This document shows positions 7,152 to 16,260 of a stretch of DNA of 64,000 bases, in pieces. Within the stretch, counting starts at the first letter, position 1. Each line of letters begins with the position of its first letter. Where the stretch lies: the NCBI RefSeq assembly GCF_028680575.1, contig NZ_JAPCKI010000002.1:488114-552113 (forward strand), written 5' to 3'. The position numbers and the translations under genes are program-made. Source of the DNA: Acidovorax benzenivorans. GTDB taxonomy: Bacteria > Pseudomonadota > Gammaproteobacteria > Burkholderiales > Burkholderiaceae_C. The notes under the pieces are model-generated. The model saw only the letters and a program-made list of their open reading frames with translations, ran no database searches and was not told the DNA's origin.

Positions 7152-8732
7152 ATGAAACTCAACCACAGTCTTTTGTCGGTGGCTGCTGCTGCCGCGCTGC
7201 TGTTTACCCCTTCACTGCAGGCCAAGCCCTTCAAATGGGCCAGTCAAGGGGAAATTGCGACCTGGGACATTCACTCCCAAAACAATGCGTTGCAAAACGG
7301 CCTCCATGCCAATGTGTATGAAAGCCTGGTGTACTACAACAGCAAGACGTTTGATGTGGAGCCTGTACTGGCAACGGCGTGGAAGGAAATCAGCCCCACG
7401 CAGGTGCGTTTTACGCTGCGCCAGGGCGTCAAGTTCCATGATGGTTCATCGTTGACTACCGACGACGCCGTGTACTCCATTCAGCGAGCCATGGCCAAAA
7501 CGTCCAATTTCACCCCCTACGTGCAGGGCATCAGCAAAGTGGTGAAGGTGGACGCCCAGAACTTCGATGTCATGCTGTCTTCGCCCAACCCGGTGCTGCT
7601 GCGCCAGATGACCGAGTTGCGCATCATGAGCAAGGCTTGGGCCGAGAAGAACAAGTCGGTCGAGCCCAAAGACATCAAGGGCACCGACGAAAACTTTGCC
7701 CACCGCAATGCCATGGGCACAGGGCCTTACACGCTCGATTCGTGGCAGCCTGATGTGAAGATGGTGTTCAAGCGCAACCCCAACTGGTGGGGCAAGATGG
7801 ACGGCAACGTGACCGAGATTGTCTACACACCGATCAAGTCGGCGGCCACGCGCATTGCGGCGCTGTTGTCCGGCGAAGTGGACATGGTGCTGGACCCTTC
7901 ACCACAGGATCTGGGTCGTCTGCGCGCCAGCCCTGATCTGAAGGTGATTGACGGCTTGGAAAACCGCACCATTTTCCTGGGCATGGATCAGTTCCGTGAA
8001 GAGTTGCCGGGCTCGAACATCAAGGGCAAGAACCCGCTCAAGGATGTGCGTGTGCGCAAGGCCTTGTACCAGGCGATTGATGCCGAGACCATTTCGCGCA
8101 ACATCATGCGCGGCCTGGGCAAGCCCACCGGCACCATCGTTGCGCCGCAGGTGGCGGGCTACACCGAGGCAGTGGGTAAGCGCTTCCCGTACAGCGTGGA
8201 TGCTTCCAAGAAACTGCTGGCCGAGGCCGGCTACCCGGATGGGTTCGAGGTGGATTTCGCCTGCCCCAACAACCGCTACATCAATGACGAAGCCATCTGC
8301 CAGGCCGTGACCGCCATGTGGGCGCGCGTGGGCGTGAAGGCCAAGCTGCGCACGCTGCCACTCGTCAATTACTTCCCGATGATCCAGCGCCACGAGGCCA
8401 GCATCTACATGCTGGGCTGGGGCGTGCCTACGTTTGACTCGCTGTACAGCCTACAGTCGCTGGTGCGCACCGTGGGCCAAGGCGGTGACGGCAACTACAA
8501 CGTGGGTCGCTACAGCAACCAGCGCATGGACTACCTGGTGGACCGCATCAAGGCCGAGACCGATGCACCCGTGCGCGCGCGCATGCTGACCGAAGCGCTG
8601 CAACTGTCCAACGACACTGTGTCCCATATTCCTCTGCATGACCAGGTGATCCCATGGGCCATGAAGAAGAACGTAGAACTGGTGCACCGCGCAGATAACC
8701 GCGTGGACATGCGCACGGTCAAGGTGAACTGA
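7152..8732 (+). CDS. Peptide ABC transporter, periplasmic binding protein (first copy)
   Basis: A 526-residue family 5 solute-binding protein (DppA/OppA type). It has a signal peptide of about 24 residues ending SLQA and typical segments VRFTLRQGVKFHDG, AMGTGPYTLDSW and NPWW-like RNPNWWGKMDG. It would deliver peptides or another substrate to the downstream permease. ATG 7152 follows an AGAGGG ribosome site; the longer open frame begins before the predicted sigma-54 transcription start and is rejected. A strong stem-loop follows at 8750-8779, which would raise the level of this protein over the permease. A second binding protein of the same family lies in the operon (11173). Confidence 0.92.
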   Translation: MKLNHSLLSVAAAAALLFTPSLQAKPFKWASQGEIATWDIHSQNNALQNGLHANVYESLVYYNSKTFDVEPVLATAWKEISPTQVRFTLRQGVKFHDGSSLTTDDAVYSIQRAMAKTSNFTPYVQGISKVVKVDAQNFDVMLSSPNPVLLRQMTELRIMSKAWAEKNKSVEPKDIKGTDENFAHRNAMGTGPYTLDSWQPDVKMVFKRNPNWWGKMDGNVTEIVYTPIKSAATRIAALLSGEVDMVLDPSPQDLGRLRASPDLKVIDGLENRTIFLGMDQFREELPGSNIKGKNPLKDVRVRKALYQAIDAETISRNIMRGLGKPTGTIVAPQVAGYTEAVGKRFPYSVDASKKLLAEAGYPDGFEVDFACPNNRYINDEAICQAVTAMWARVGVKAKLRTLPLVNYFPMIQRHEASIYMLGWGVPTFDSLYSLQSLVRTVGQGGDGNYNVGRYSNQRMDYLVDRIKAETDAPVRARMLTEALQLSNDTVSHIPLHDQVIPWAMKKNVELVHRADNRVDMRTVKVN

Positions 8733-8749
8733 TTTATTCTTGACACACT

Positions 8750-8784
8750 GAAAGCAAGGGCCGTGCGGCCCTTGCTTTCTTTGG
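8750..8784 (+). terminator. Attenuating stem-loop after the first binding protein
   Basis: A perfect 13-bp stem (GAAAGCAAGGGCC with GGCCCTTGCTTTC, loop GTGC) is followed by a T-rich stretch. It lies within the operon, so partial termination or mRNA protection is likely. Confidence 0.8.
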
Positions 8785-8874
8785 TTTGGTTTCTCGGACG
8801 ACGTATTGCCCCATGGCGCCCCGGTCATCAAAAGTGACAGCGGCACCTCCATCGAACACTCACTCGACTCTCTG

Positions 8875-9855
8875 ATGCTTGCCTTTATATTGCGCCGCCT
8901 GATACAGGCTGTGATTGTCATGGTCACGGTGGCCTTCATCTCCTTCATGCTGTTCCAGTACGTGGGAGATCCCGTGGTGTTCCTGCTGGGCCAGGATGCC
9001 ACCCCTGAACAGATCCGCGAGCTGCGCAGCGCCCTCGGCCTGGACAAATCCTTCTTCGTGCAGTTCTGGCACTTTCTCGTGAATGCGGCGCAGGGCGAGT
9101 TTGGCCTGAGCCTGCGCCAGGGTGCCAAGGTGTCACGCCTGATTGCAGAGCGCTTCCCGGCTACGTTGGAGCTGGCGCTGGTAGCCGCACTCCTTGCGCT
9201 GGTGATTGGTGTGCCGATGGGCGTGTATGCCGCCCTCAAGCGTGGCACCTTCACCAGCCAGCTGTTCATGACGCTGTCATTGCTGGGCGTGTCCCTACCC
9301 ACCTTCCTGATCGGTATCTTGCTGATTCTGGTGTTTGCCGTGCACCTGGGCTGGTTCCCCAGCTTTGGTCGGGGCGAAGTGGTGCAGCTGGGTTGGTGGA
9401 GCACCGGCTTGCTCAAAGCCAAGGGCTGGCACCACGTCACTCTGCCAGCGATCACGCTGGCCATCTTCCAGCTCACGCTGATCATGCGATTGGTGCGGGC
9501 CGAGATGCTGGAGGTGCTGCGTACGGACTACATCAAGTTCGCCCGGGCTCGCGGCCTGTCCAACCGGGCTATCCACTTTGGCCACGCTCTCAAGAACACG
9601 CTGGTTCCGGTGCTGACCATCACCGGTTTGCAACTGGGCGGCCTGATCGCGTTTGCCATCATCACCGAGACAGTGTTCCAGTGGCCGGGCATGGGCCTGT
9701 TGTTCATCCAGGCGGTGACCTTTGCCGATATCCCGGTGATGGCCGCCTACCTGTGCCTGATTGCACTGATCTTCGTGGTGATCAACCTAGTCGTTGACCT
9801 GTTGTACTTTGCAGTCGATCCCCGCCTGCGTGTGGGCAAGGCAGGAGGCCACTGA
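8875..9855 (+). CDS. Peptide ABC transporter permease (DppB type)
   Basis: A 326-residue inner-membrane permease with about six membrane helices. The first is LAFILRRLIQAVIVMVTVAFISFML; the cytoplasmic coupling loop includes RTDYIKFARARGLSNRAIHFGHALKNTLVP, which matches the EAA-like loop of the DppB/OppB family. ATG 8875 is preferred because it begins right at the first helix; the open frame runs 23 codons further upstream. Its TGA overlaps the ATG of the next gene (TGATG), and an AGGAGG site for that gene sits in its last codons. Confidence 0.92.
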   Translation: MLAFILRRLIQAVIVMVTVAFISFMLFQYVGDPVVFLLGQDATPEQIRELRSALGLDKSFFVQFWHFLVNAAQGEFGLSLRQGAKVSRLIAERFPATLELALVAALLALVIGVPMGVYAALKRGTFTSQLFMTLSLLGVSLPTFLIGILLILVFAVHLGWFPSFGRGEVVQLGWWSTGLLKAKGWHHVTLPAITLAIFQLTLIMRLVRAEMLEVLRTDYIKFARARGLSNRAIHFGHALKNTLVPVLTITGLQLGGLIAFAIITETVFQWPGMGLLFIQAVTFADIPVMAAYLCLIALIFVVINLVVDLLYFAVDPRLRVGKAGGH

Positions 9856-11072
9856 TGCAAGGCCCTCGTCTGAAAGCCGGTGGACGGGCGTTTGCGCACA
9901 TTGCCCAATACCACCCCGAGTTGACGGCATTGCGGCGTGACCTGCACGCCCACCCGGAGCTTGGTTTTGAAGAGATCTACACTGGCAAACGTGTCAAAGA
10001 AGCCCTGAAGCTCTGCGGCGTGGACGAGATCCACGAAGGCATCGGGCGCACCGGTGTGGTGGGCGTCATTCGTGGGCGCAGCACTGCCAGCGGCGGCATG
10101 GTGGGCCTGCGCGCCGACATGGACGCACTGCCGCTGACCGAACACAACGACTTTGCCTGGAAGTCCGGCAAGCAGGGCCTCATGCACGGCTGTGGCCACG
10201 ACGGCCACACGGCCATGCTGATTGGTGCTGCGCGCTACCTGGCCGAAACCCGCAACTTCGACGGCACCGCCGTGCTGGTGTTTCAGCCGGGCGAAGAGGG
10301 GTTTGCCGGTGCCCGCGTGATGATGGAGGACGGGCTGTTTGACCGATTTCCGGTGCAGTCCATCTTTGCCATGCACAACTGGCCAGCGATGAAACCCGGC
10401 ACCGTCGGCATCAATGCCGGGCCGATGATGGCAGCCGCCGACCGCTTCACGGTCGAGATCACCGGGCGCGGCGGCCATGGCGCACACGCCTACCAGACGG
10501 TGGACGTTGTGCTGGTGGCAGCCCACATCATCACTGCGGCGCAAAGCATCGTGTCGCGCAACGTGCGGCCCATCGACAGTGCGGTGGTCAGCCTGTGCGC
10601 GATGCAGGCGGGTGATCTGGGCGCTTTCAGTGTGCTGCCCGGCGCAGCCACGCTGGTGGGCACCGTGCGCACCTTCGACCCGCAGGTGCAGGAGATGGTC
10701 GAAAAGCGCCTCAAGGAACTGTGCAGCGCTATTGCGCTGGGTTTTGGGGCCACGGCCACCGTGCACTACGAGCGCATTTACCCCGCCACCATCAACAGCG
10801 AAAGCGAAGCGGTATTTGCAGGCGATGTGGCCGAGTCGCTGCTGGGTGCAGACCATGTGGTGCGCGACCTGGAGCCCAGCATGGGTGCAGAAGACTTCTC
10901 TTTCATGCTGCAGAACAAGCCGGGGGCGTACCTGCGCATTGGCCAGGGCACGGGGTCGAGCGGCAGCGCTTTGCACAACAGCCGTTACGACTTCAACGAT
11001 GACATCCTGCCGCTGGGTGCTGCGCTGCACGCCAGCCTGATCGAGCAGGCCATGCCCTTGCCGGCACTCTGA
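9855..11072 (+). CDS. M20-family amidohydrolase (hippurate hydrolase-like)
   Basis: A 405-residue zinc aminoacylase of the M20D/amidohydrolase group. Metal ligands appear in HGCGHDGHTAML, PGEEGFAGA, MHNWPAMKPG and the late MGAEDFSFML. Relatives cleave N-acyl amino acids, hippurate or indole-amino-acid conjugates in the cytosol. It is coupled to the permease by a one-base TGATG overlap and sits between two binding-protein genes of the same transporter, so it probably hydrolyses what the transporter brings in. The substrate cannot be told from sequence. Confidence 0.9.
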   Translation: MQGPRLKAGGRAFAHIAQYHPELTALRRDLHAHPELGFEEIYTGKRVKEALKLCGVDEIHEGIGRTGVVGVIRGRSTASGGMVGLRADMDALPLTEHNDFAWKSGKQGLMHGCGHDGHTAMLIGAARYLAETRNFDGTAVLVFQPGEEGFAGARVMMEDGLFDRFPVQSIFAMHNWPAMKPGTVGINAGPMMAAADRFTVEITGRGGHGAHAYQTVDVVLVAAHIITAAQSIVSRNVRPIDSAVVSLCAMQAGDLGAFSVLPGAATLVGTVRTFDPQVQEMVEKRLKELCSAIALGFGATATVHYERIYPATINSESEAVFAGDVAESLLGADHVVRDLEPSMGAEDFSFMLQNKPGAYLRIGQGTGSSGSALHNSRYDFNDDILPLGAALHASLIEQAMPLPAL

Positions 11073-11172
11073 TCGGGTGCCCGGCCCTTCTCTCTCCACG
11101 CAAACACGCTTTTCACCCATCGGAAGTCTTCGTACCCTTCCGTCCCACCCTTTTCACTACCAGGAGATTTCC

Positions 11173-12756
11173 ATGAAATTCCAGAAAAAAATCGCCGTGA
11201 CCGCTCTCTTTGCTGCGTTGGCAGCGGCGAGTTTGGTAGCCCAGGCACAGACCGTGCGCATCGCAAACCAGGGCGATGCCCTGTCGATGGACCCGCACTC
11301 GCTCAATGAGTCGCTGCAACTGAGCGTGACGAGCAACGTGTATGAACCCCTGGTGGGCCGCAACAAGGACCTGAGCTTGGCGCCCGCGCTGGCGACCAGC
11401 TGGAAGCAGATTGCCCCCACCGTGTGGCGCTTCGAACTGCGCAAGGGTGTGCAGTTTCATGACGGCACGCCGTTCACAGCCGACGACGTCGTGTTCAGCT
11501 TTGCCCGCATGAAGGGCGACGGCTCCGACATGAAGGCCACCAACAGCGACATCAAGCTGGTGCGCAAGATCGATGACCACACGGTCGAGATCGACACCAT
11601 GGCACCCCAGCCCATCCTGCCGGGCGTGATCACCACGTCCTACATCATGAGCAAGAAGTGGTGCGAGACCAACCAGGCCACGACCCCGGTGGACCGCCGC
11701 AAGGGCATCGAAAACGCTGCCTCGTTCCGTGCCAACGGCACCGGCCCTTATCGCCTGCGTGAGCGCCAGCCCAACGTGCGCTCCGTGTTCGTGCGCAACG
11801 GCTCCTACTGGGACAAGATCGAAGGTAACGCCACTGAAGTCGTCTTCACGCCCATCGGCAACGACGCCACGCGCGTGGCTGCCCTGCTGTCGGGCGAAGT
11901 GGACGTGATGGAGCCTGTGCCCGTGCAGGACATCGAGCGCGTCAACAGCAGCGCCAACGCCCGTGCCATCACCGGCCCCGAGCTGCGCACCATCTTCCTG
12001 GGCATGGACCAGAAGCGTGACGAGTTGCTGTACTCCAACGTCAAGGGCAAGAACCCCTTCAAGGACAAGCGTGTGCGCCAGGCCTTCTACCAGGCCATCG
12101 ACATCGACGGCATCAAGAAGACCGTGATGCGCGGCGCGTCCAACCCGTCCGCACTGATGGTGGGGCCCGGCGTCAATGGCTTCCAGCCAGATGTCAAGCG
12201 CCTGCCCTATGACGTCGAGGCTGCCAAGAAGCTCATGATCGAAGCCGGCTACCCCAACGGCTTTGAAGTCACCATGAACTGCCCCAACGACCGCTATGTG
12301 AACGACGGACGCATCTGCCAGACCGTGGCGGCCAACCTGTCGCGCATCAACGTCAAGATCAACCTCGCGGCCGAGACCAAGGGCACGTACTTCCCCAAGG
12401 TGCTGCGCCGTGACACCAGCTTCTACATGCTGGGCTGGACGCCCACTACGTACGACTCGCACAACGCACTGAATGCGCTGATGATCTGCCCGGACGACAA
12501 GACCGGTGCGGGCCAGTTCAACCTGGGTGCGTATTGCAACCCCAAGCTGGACGAGCTGACCAAGAAGATCCTGGTTGAGACCGACAAGCCCAAGCGCGAC
12601 GCCATGATCAAGGAAGCCTTTGACGTGCATACCGCCGACGTGGGCCACCTGCCGCTGCACCAGCAGGCGCTGGCCTGGGGCGTGAGCAAGAAGGTCAAGC
12701 TGGTGCAGATGGCCGACAACTACATGCCTTTCAAGTGGATCAGCTTGAGCAAGTAA
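11173..12756 (+). CDS. Peptide ABC transporter, periplasmic binding protein (second copy)
   Basis: A 527-residue family 5 solute-binding protein with a signal peptide ending about AQAQ. It is clearly related to the binding protein at 7152: shared segments include TIFLGMDQ, NVKGKNPFKDKRVRQAFYQAID and FYMLGW. Two binding proteins with one permease/ATPase set suggest a widened substrate range. ATG 11173 follows CAGGAGATTTCC. It is the fourth gene of the operon. Confidence 0.92.
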   Translation: MKFQKKIAVTALFAALAAASLVAQAQTVRIANQGDALSMDPHSLNESLQLSVTSNVYEPLVGRNKDLSLAPALATSWKQIAPTVWRFELRKGVQFHDGTPFTADDVVFSFARMKGDGSDMKATNSDIKLVRKIDDHTVEIDTMAPQPILPGVITTSYIMSKKWCETNQATTPVDRRKGIENAASFRANGTGPYRLRERQPNVRSVFVRNGSYWDKIEGNATEVVFTPIGNDATRVAALLSGEVDVMEPVPVQDIERVNSSANARAITGPELRTIFLGMDQKRDELLYSNVKGKNPFKDKRVRQAFYQAIDIDGIKKTVMRGASNPSALMVGPGVNGFQPDVKRLPYDVEAAKKLMIEAGYPNGFEVTMNCPNDRYVNDGRICQTVAANLSRINVKINLAAETKGTYFPKVLRRDTSFYMLGWTPTTYDSHNALNALMICPDDKTGAGQFNLGAYCNPKLDELTKKILVETDKPKRDAMIKEAFDVHTADVGHLPLHQQALAWGVSKKVKLVQMADNYMPFKWISLSK

Positions 12757-12820
12757 TCCCACTTGCTCTGGCCTGATCGATACGACGACAACAACAACGC
12801 CACTGGCTGATTCAAGCCCG

Positions 12821-12857
12821 CAACAACACCCGCGGCTACCCGCTGCGCGTGTTGTTG
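12821..12857 (+). other. Intercistronic stem-loop before the DppC-type gene
   Basis: CAACAACAC (12821-12829) pairs perfectly with GTGTTGTTG (12849-12857), and the inner CGCGGC / GCTGCG bases extend the stem. There is no clean U-run. It may protect the upstream mRNA or dampen permease expression. Confidence 0.6.
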
Positions 12858-12878
12858 TCTGTTGACTGGTTTCCCACA

Positions 12879-13790
12879 ATGAAAACTACCCTTGCCCGCT
12901 GGTTCGACAGCGACGTTGGCTACAGCTTCCGCACATCGCCGGTGGCCATGCTGGCTGCCGCCATTGCGCTGATTTGCCTGTTCTGTTCGGTGTTTGCCGG
13001 ATGGGTGGCCCCCCACAACCCGTTCGACCTGACCACGCTGGAGCTGAGCGATGCGCGGTTGCCTCCTGCGTGGAGCGAAATGGGGTCCATGAAATACCCC
13101 TTGGGCACCGACGACCAGGGCCGTGACATCCTGTCCGCACTGATCTACGGTGCGCGCATCTCCCTCGTGGTGGGCATCGCTTCGGTGGTGCTCTCCGTGG
13201 TGGTGGGTGTGGCCTTCGGTCTGCTGGCCGGTTTTCGGGGAGGCTGGGTGGATGCCGTGCTCATGCGCCTGTGCGACGTGATGCTGTCCTTCCCCGCCAT
13301 CCTGGTCGCGCTGCTGATTGCCGGTGTGGGCCGTGCACTGTTCCCCAACGCCCACGAGTCGCTGGCGTTCGGCGTGCTGATCCTTTCCATCTCCCTCACC
13401 GGCTGGGTGCAATATGCCCGCACGGTGCGCGGGTCCACGCTGGTGGAGCGCAACAAGGAGTACGTGCAGGCCGCCCGCGTGACGGGTGTTTCGCCACTGC
13501 GCATCATGCGCAAGCATGTGCTGCCCAACGTGATGGGCCCGGTGCTGGTGCTGGCCACCATCCAGGTGGCCACGGCCATCATCACCGAGGCCACGCTGTC
13601 CTTTCTGGGCGTGGGCGCGCCGCCCACTTCGCCGTCGCTGGGCACGCTGATCCGCATCGGCAACGACTACTTGTTCTCCGGCGAATGGTGGATCACCGTG
13701 TTCCCCGGCGCCATGCTGGTGCTGATCGCCCTCTCCGTGAACCTGCTCGGCGACTGGCTGCGTGATGCTTTGAACCCCCGCCTGCGTTGA
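12879..13790 (+). CDS. Peptide ABC transporter permease (DppC type)
   Basis: A 303-residue second permease. It has the N-terminal helix SPVAMLAAAIALICLFCSVFAGW and the family segment PLGTDDQGRDILSALIYGARISL. The coupling loop KEYVQAARVTGVSPLRIMRKHVLPN is characteristic of DppC/OppC. It should pair with the DppB-type protein at 8875. ATG 12879 is taken (MKTTLARWFDS) since the longer frame begins in the stem-loop. Confidence 0.92.
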   Translation: MKTTLARWFDSDVGYSFRTSPVAMLAAAIALICLFCSVFAGWVAPHNPFDLTTLELSDARLPPAWSEMGSMKYPLGTDDQGRDILSALIYGARISLVVGIASVVLSVVVGVAFGLLAGFRGGWVDAVLMRLCDVMLSFPAILVALLIAGVGRALFPNAHESLAFGVLILSISLTGWVQYARTVRGSTLVERNKEYVQAARVTGVSPLRIMRKHVLPNVMGPVLVLATIQVATAIITEATLSFLGVGAPPTSPSLGTLIRIGNDYLFSGEWWITVFPGAMLVLIALSVNLLGDWLRDALNPRLR

Positions 13791-13811
13791 ACAAGAAGAA
13801 GTGACCTCCCC

Positions 13812-14798
13812 ATGAGTCTCCTAGAAGTCAAAAACCTCGTTGTCGAATTCCCGAGCCGCCGCGGTACCCTGCGCGCCCTGGACGACATTTCCTTCTCCAT
13901 CGCACCCGGCGAGATCCTGGGTGTGGTGGGGGAGTCCGGTGCGGGCAAGTCGCTCACCGGTGCCGCCATCATCGGCCTGCTGGAGCCACCGGGCCGTGTG
14001 GCCTCGGGCCAGATCCTGCTGGAAGGCCAGCGCATCGACAACCTCAGCAACGATGAAATGCGCCACATCCGTGGCCGCCGCATTGGCGCCATCTTTCAGG
14101 ACCCGCTGACCTCGCTGAACCCGCTGTACACCGTGGGTCGCCAGCTCACGGAAACCATCCTCGCCCACCTGCCGGTCACGCCCGCCGAGGCGCGCCAGCG
14201 TGCCATCGCACTGCTGCAGGACACCGGCATTCCGGCAGCCGCCGAGCGTGTGGATCACTACCCGCACCAGTTCTCCGGCGGCATGCGCCAGCGTGTGGTG
14301 ATTGCCCTGGCCCTGGCGGCCGAGCCCAAACTCATCGTGGCCGACGAGCCCACCACGGCGCTGGATGTGTCCATTCAGGCGCAGATCATCACGCTCTTGA
14401 AAAACATCTGCAAATCGCGCGGCGCCGCCGTCATGCTCATCACCCACGACATGGGCGTGATTGCCGAAACCTGCGACCGCGTGGCCGTGTTGTACGCCGG
14501 GCGCGTGGCCGAAATCGGCCCGGTGCACGATGTGATCAACCAGCCATCGCACCCCTACACCAGCGGCCTCATGGCCTCCATCCCCGACATGACGATGGAC
14601 CGTGAACGCCTGAACCAGATCGACGGCGCCATGCCGCGCCTGAACGCCATTCCCCGTGGTTGCGCCTACAACCCCCGCTGCCCCAAGACCTTTGACCGCT
14701 GCATGACCGACCGCCCCGACCTGATGGACGCAGGCGCTACCCGCGCTGCCTGCTGGCTGCACGCAGGTGCCACGACAAAAGCCGAGGTGACCGCATGA
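13812..14798 (+). CDS. Peptide ABC transporter ATP-binding protein (DppD type)
   Basis: A 328-residue ABC ATPase: Walker A GESGAGKS (about 40-47), Q-loop FQDP, signature FSGGMRQRV, Walker B LIVADEPT, switch ITHDMG. The C-terminal tail [16 protein letters not shown] is the oligopeptide/dipeptide-specific extension. It overlaps the next ATPase gene by four bases (ATGA). Confidence 0.93.
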   Translation: MSLLEVKNLVVEFPSRRGTLRALDDISFSIAPGEILGVVGESGAGKSLTGAAIIGLLEPPGRVASGQILLEGQRIDNLSNDEMRHIRGRRIGAIFQDPLTSLNPLYTVGRQLTETILAHLPVTPAEARQRAIALLQDTGIPAAAERVDHYPHQFSGGMRQRVVIALALAAEPKLIVADEPTTALDVSIQAQIITLLKNICKSRGAAVMLITHDMGVIAETCDRVAVLYAGRVAEIGPVHDVINQPSHPYTSGLMASIPDMTMDRERLNQIDGAMPRLNAIPRGCAYNPRCPKTFDRCMTDRPDLMDAGATRAACWLHAGATTKAEVTA

Positions 14799-15829
14799 GC
14801 GCCGCCGCAAACACCACGACCCCCGCCGCCGCGAAAAGCAAGGCCTTGGTGCAGGCGCATGACCTGGCCAAGACCTTTGACGTGTCTGCCCCCTGGCTCA
14901 ACCGCGTGATCGAACGCAAGCCCCGCACCCTGCTGCATGCGGTGGACGGCGTGAGCTTCGAGATCGAGAAGGGCAAGACACTGGCCCTGGTGGGTGAGTC
15001 CGGCTGCGGCAAAAGCACCGTGGCGCGCCTGCTGGTGGGTTTGTATGAGCCCACACGCGGGGGCCTCACGTTCGACAACCAGGACGCGCATGCCGCCTTC
15101 AAGGGCAACGATGCCAAGGCCATGCGCCGCCGCATCCAGATGATCTTCCAGGACCCGTACGCTAGCCTGAACCCACGCTGGCTGGTGGAGGACATCATTG
15201 GTGAGCCGCTCAAGGAGCACGGCCTCATCACCGACAAGGCAGAGCTCAAGCAACGCGTGGGTGAGCTGCTGCAGTCCGTAGGCCTGTCGCCGCTGGACAT
15301 GGTCAAGTACCCGCACCAGTTCTCGGGCGGCCAGCGCCAGCGCATCTCCATCGCCCGCGCCCTGGCCACCGAGCCCGAGTTTTTGGTGTGCGACGAGCCC
15401 ACCAGCGCGCTCGACGTGTCGGTGCAGGCGCAGGTGCTCAACATCATGAAGGACCTGCAGCGCGAGCGGCAGCTCACCTACCTGTTCATCAGCCACAACC
15501 TGGCCGTGGTGCGCCACGTGAGCGACCAGGTGGGCGTGATGTACCTGGGCCGTCTGGTGGAGCTGGCCGACAAACACACGCTGTTCGACACCCCGCGCCA
15601 CCCCTACACCCGCATGCTGCTCGATGCCATCCCCAAGATGCACGACACCGGCAAGGCGCGCACCCCCGTGCAGGGCGAGGTGCCCAACCCCTTGAACCCA
15701 CCACCCGGCTGCGCCTTCAACCCCCGCTGCCCGCATGTGAATGACCGCTGCCGCACTGAGCGCCCACAGTTGCTCAGCATCGGCGGCATCCGCATTGCGT
15801 GTCATGCGGTCGAAGAAGGCCGCATTTGA
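14795..15829 (+). CDS. Peptide ABC transporter ATP-binding protein (DppF type)
   Basis: A 344-residue ABC ATPase: Walker A GESGCGKST, signature FSGGQRQRI, Walker B FLVCDEPT, and the Cys-containing tail PPGCAFNPRCPHVNDRC. The extended N-terminus before the first strand is typical for DppF. Last gene of the seven-gene operon, translationally coupled to the DppD-type gene. Confidence 0.93.
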   Translation: MSAAANTTTPAAAKSKALVQAHDLAKTFDVSAPWLNRVIERKPRTLLHAVDGVSFEIEKGKTLALVGESGCGKSTVARLLVGLYEPTRGGLTFDNQDAHAAFKGNDAKAMRRRIQMIFQDPYASLNPRWLVEDIIGEPLKEHGLITDKAELKQRVGELLQSVGLSPLDMVKYPHQFSGGQRQRISIARALATEPEFLVCDEPTSALDVSVQAQVLNIMKDLQRERQLTYLFISHNLAVVRHVSDQVGVMYLGRLVELADKHTLFDTPRHPYTRMLLDAIPKMHDTGKARTPVQGEVPNPLNPPPGCAFNPRCPHVNDRCRTERPQLLSIGGIRIACHAVEEGRI

Positions 15830-15885
15830 AATATTGCTCCTGAAAACATAGCTGCTGGCGCTTTGTGTATAAGCGCTTGAGGTTT
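15830..15885 (+). repeat. Dispersed palindromic repeat, copy 4
   Basis: The family core AGCTGCTGGCGCTTTG with TAAGCGCTTGAGG, immediately after the end of the peptide transporter operon. Confidence 0.75.
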
Positions 15886-16006
15886 GTTTGATGCAATTTC
15901 TGATACCCGTGGAGTGCCTTGCTGCCCACAGGAGTCCTGTCTGAAGTCAGTCCTATCTGACCTCGGTCTGAAGTCCGTCTGAGGCCCTTGGGCCTGTGGA
16001 CGCCCG

Positions 16007-16048
16007 ACGCCACACGTTTTCCTGCGGGAGCGTGTGGCGTTGCTTTTT
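16007..16048 (+). terminator. Terminator downstream of the peptide transporter operon
   Basis: ACGCCACACG pairs with CGTGTGGCGT across a 14-base loop and is followed by a T5 run. The 100 bases before it carry short direct repeats of GTCTGAAGTC (about 15935 and 15966). The remaining 200 bases before 16261 show no other feature. Confidence 0.8.
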
Positions 16049-16260
16049 CTGCTGGGGAGAGTCCTGGGGGGGGACCCATGCTGGGGCCGTTTGAAAGTGT
16101 GGGGTGCCAAAAAACCCTTGGTCCTCGCAAACCGCGTGGATAAGATGCGCCGCTGCCAAAAAGCCGTGCCCTTGTTGTTGCCATGCCCCTTGACCTGGCG
16201 TGGTGCGGTACGGCCTCCGTGCTCTTTGCGTCACCGATTCTGTTCTCCGCTCCTCTCCCC

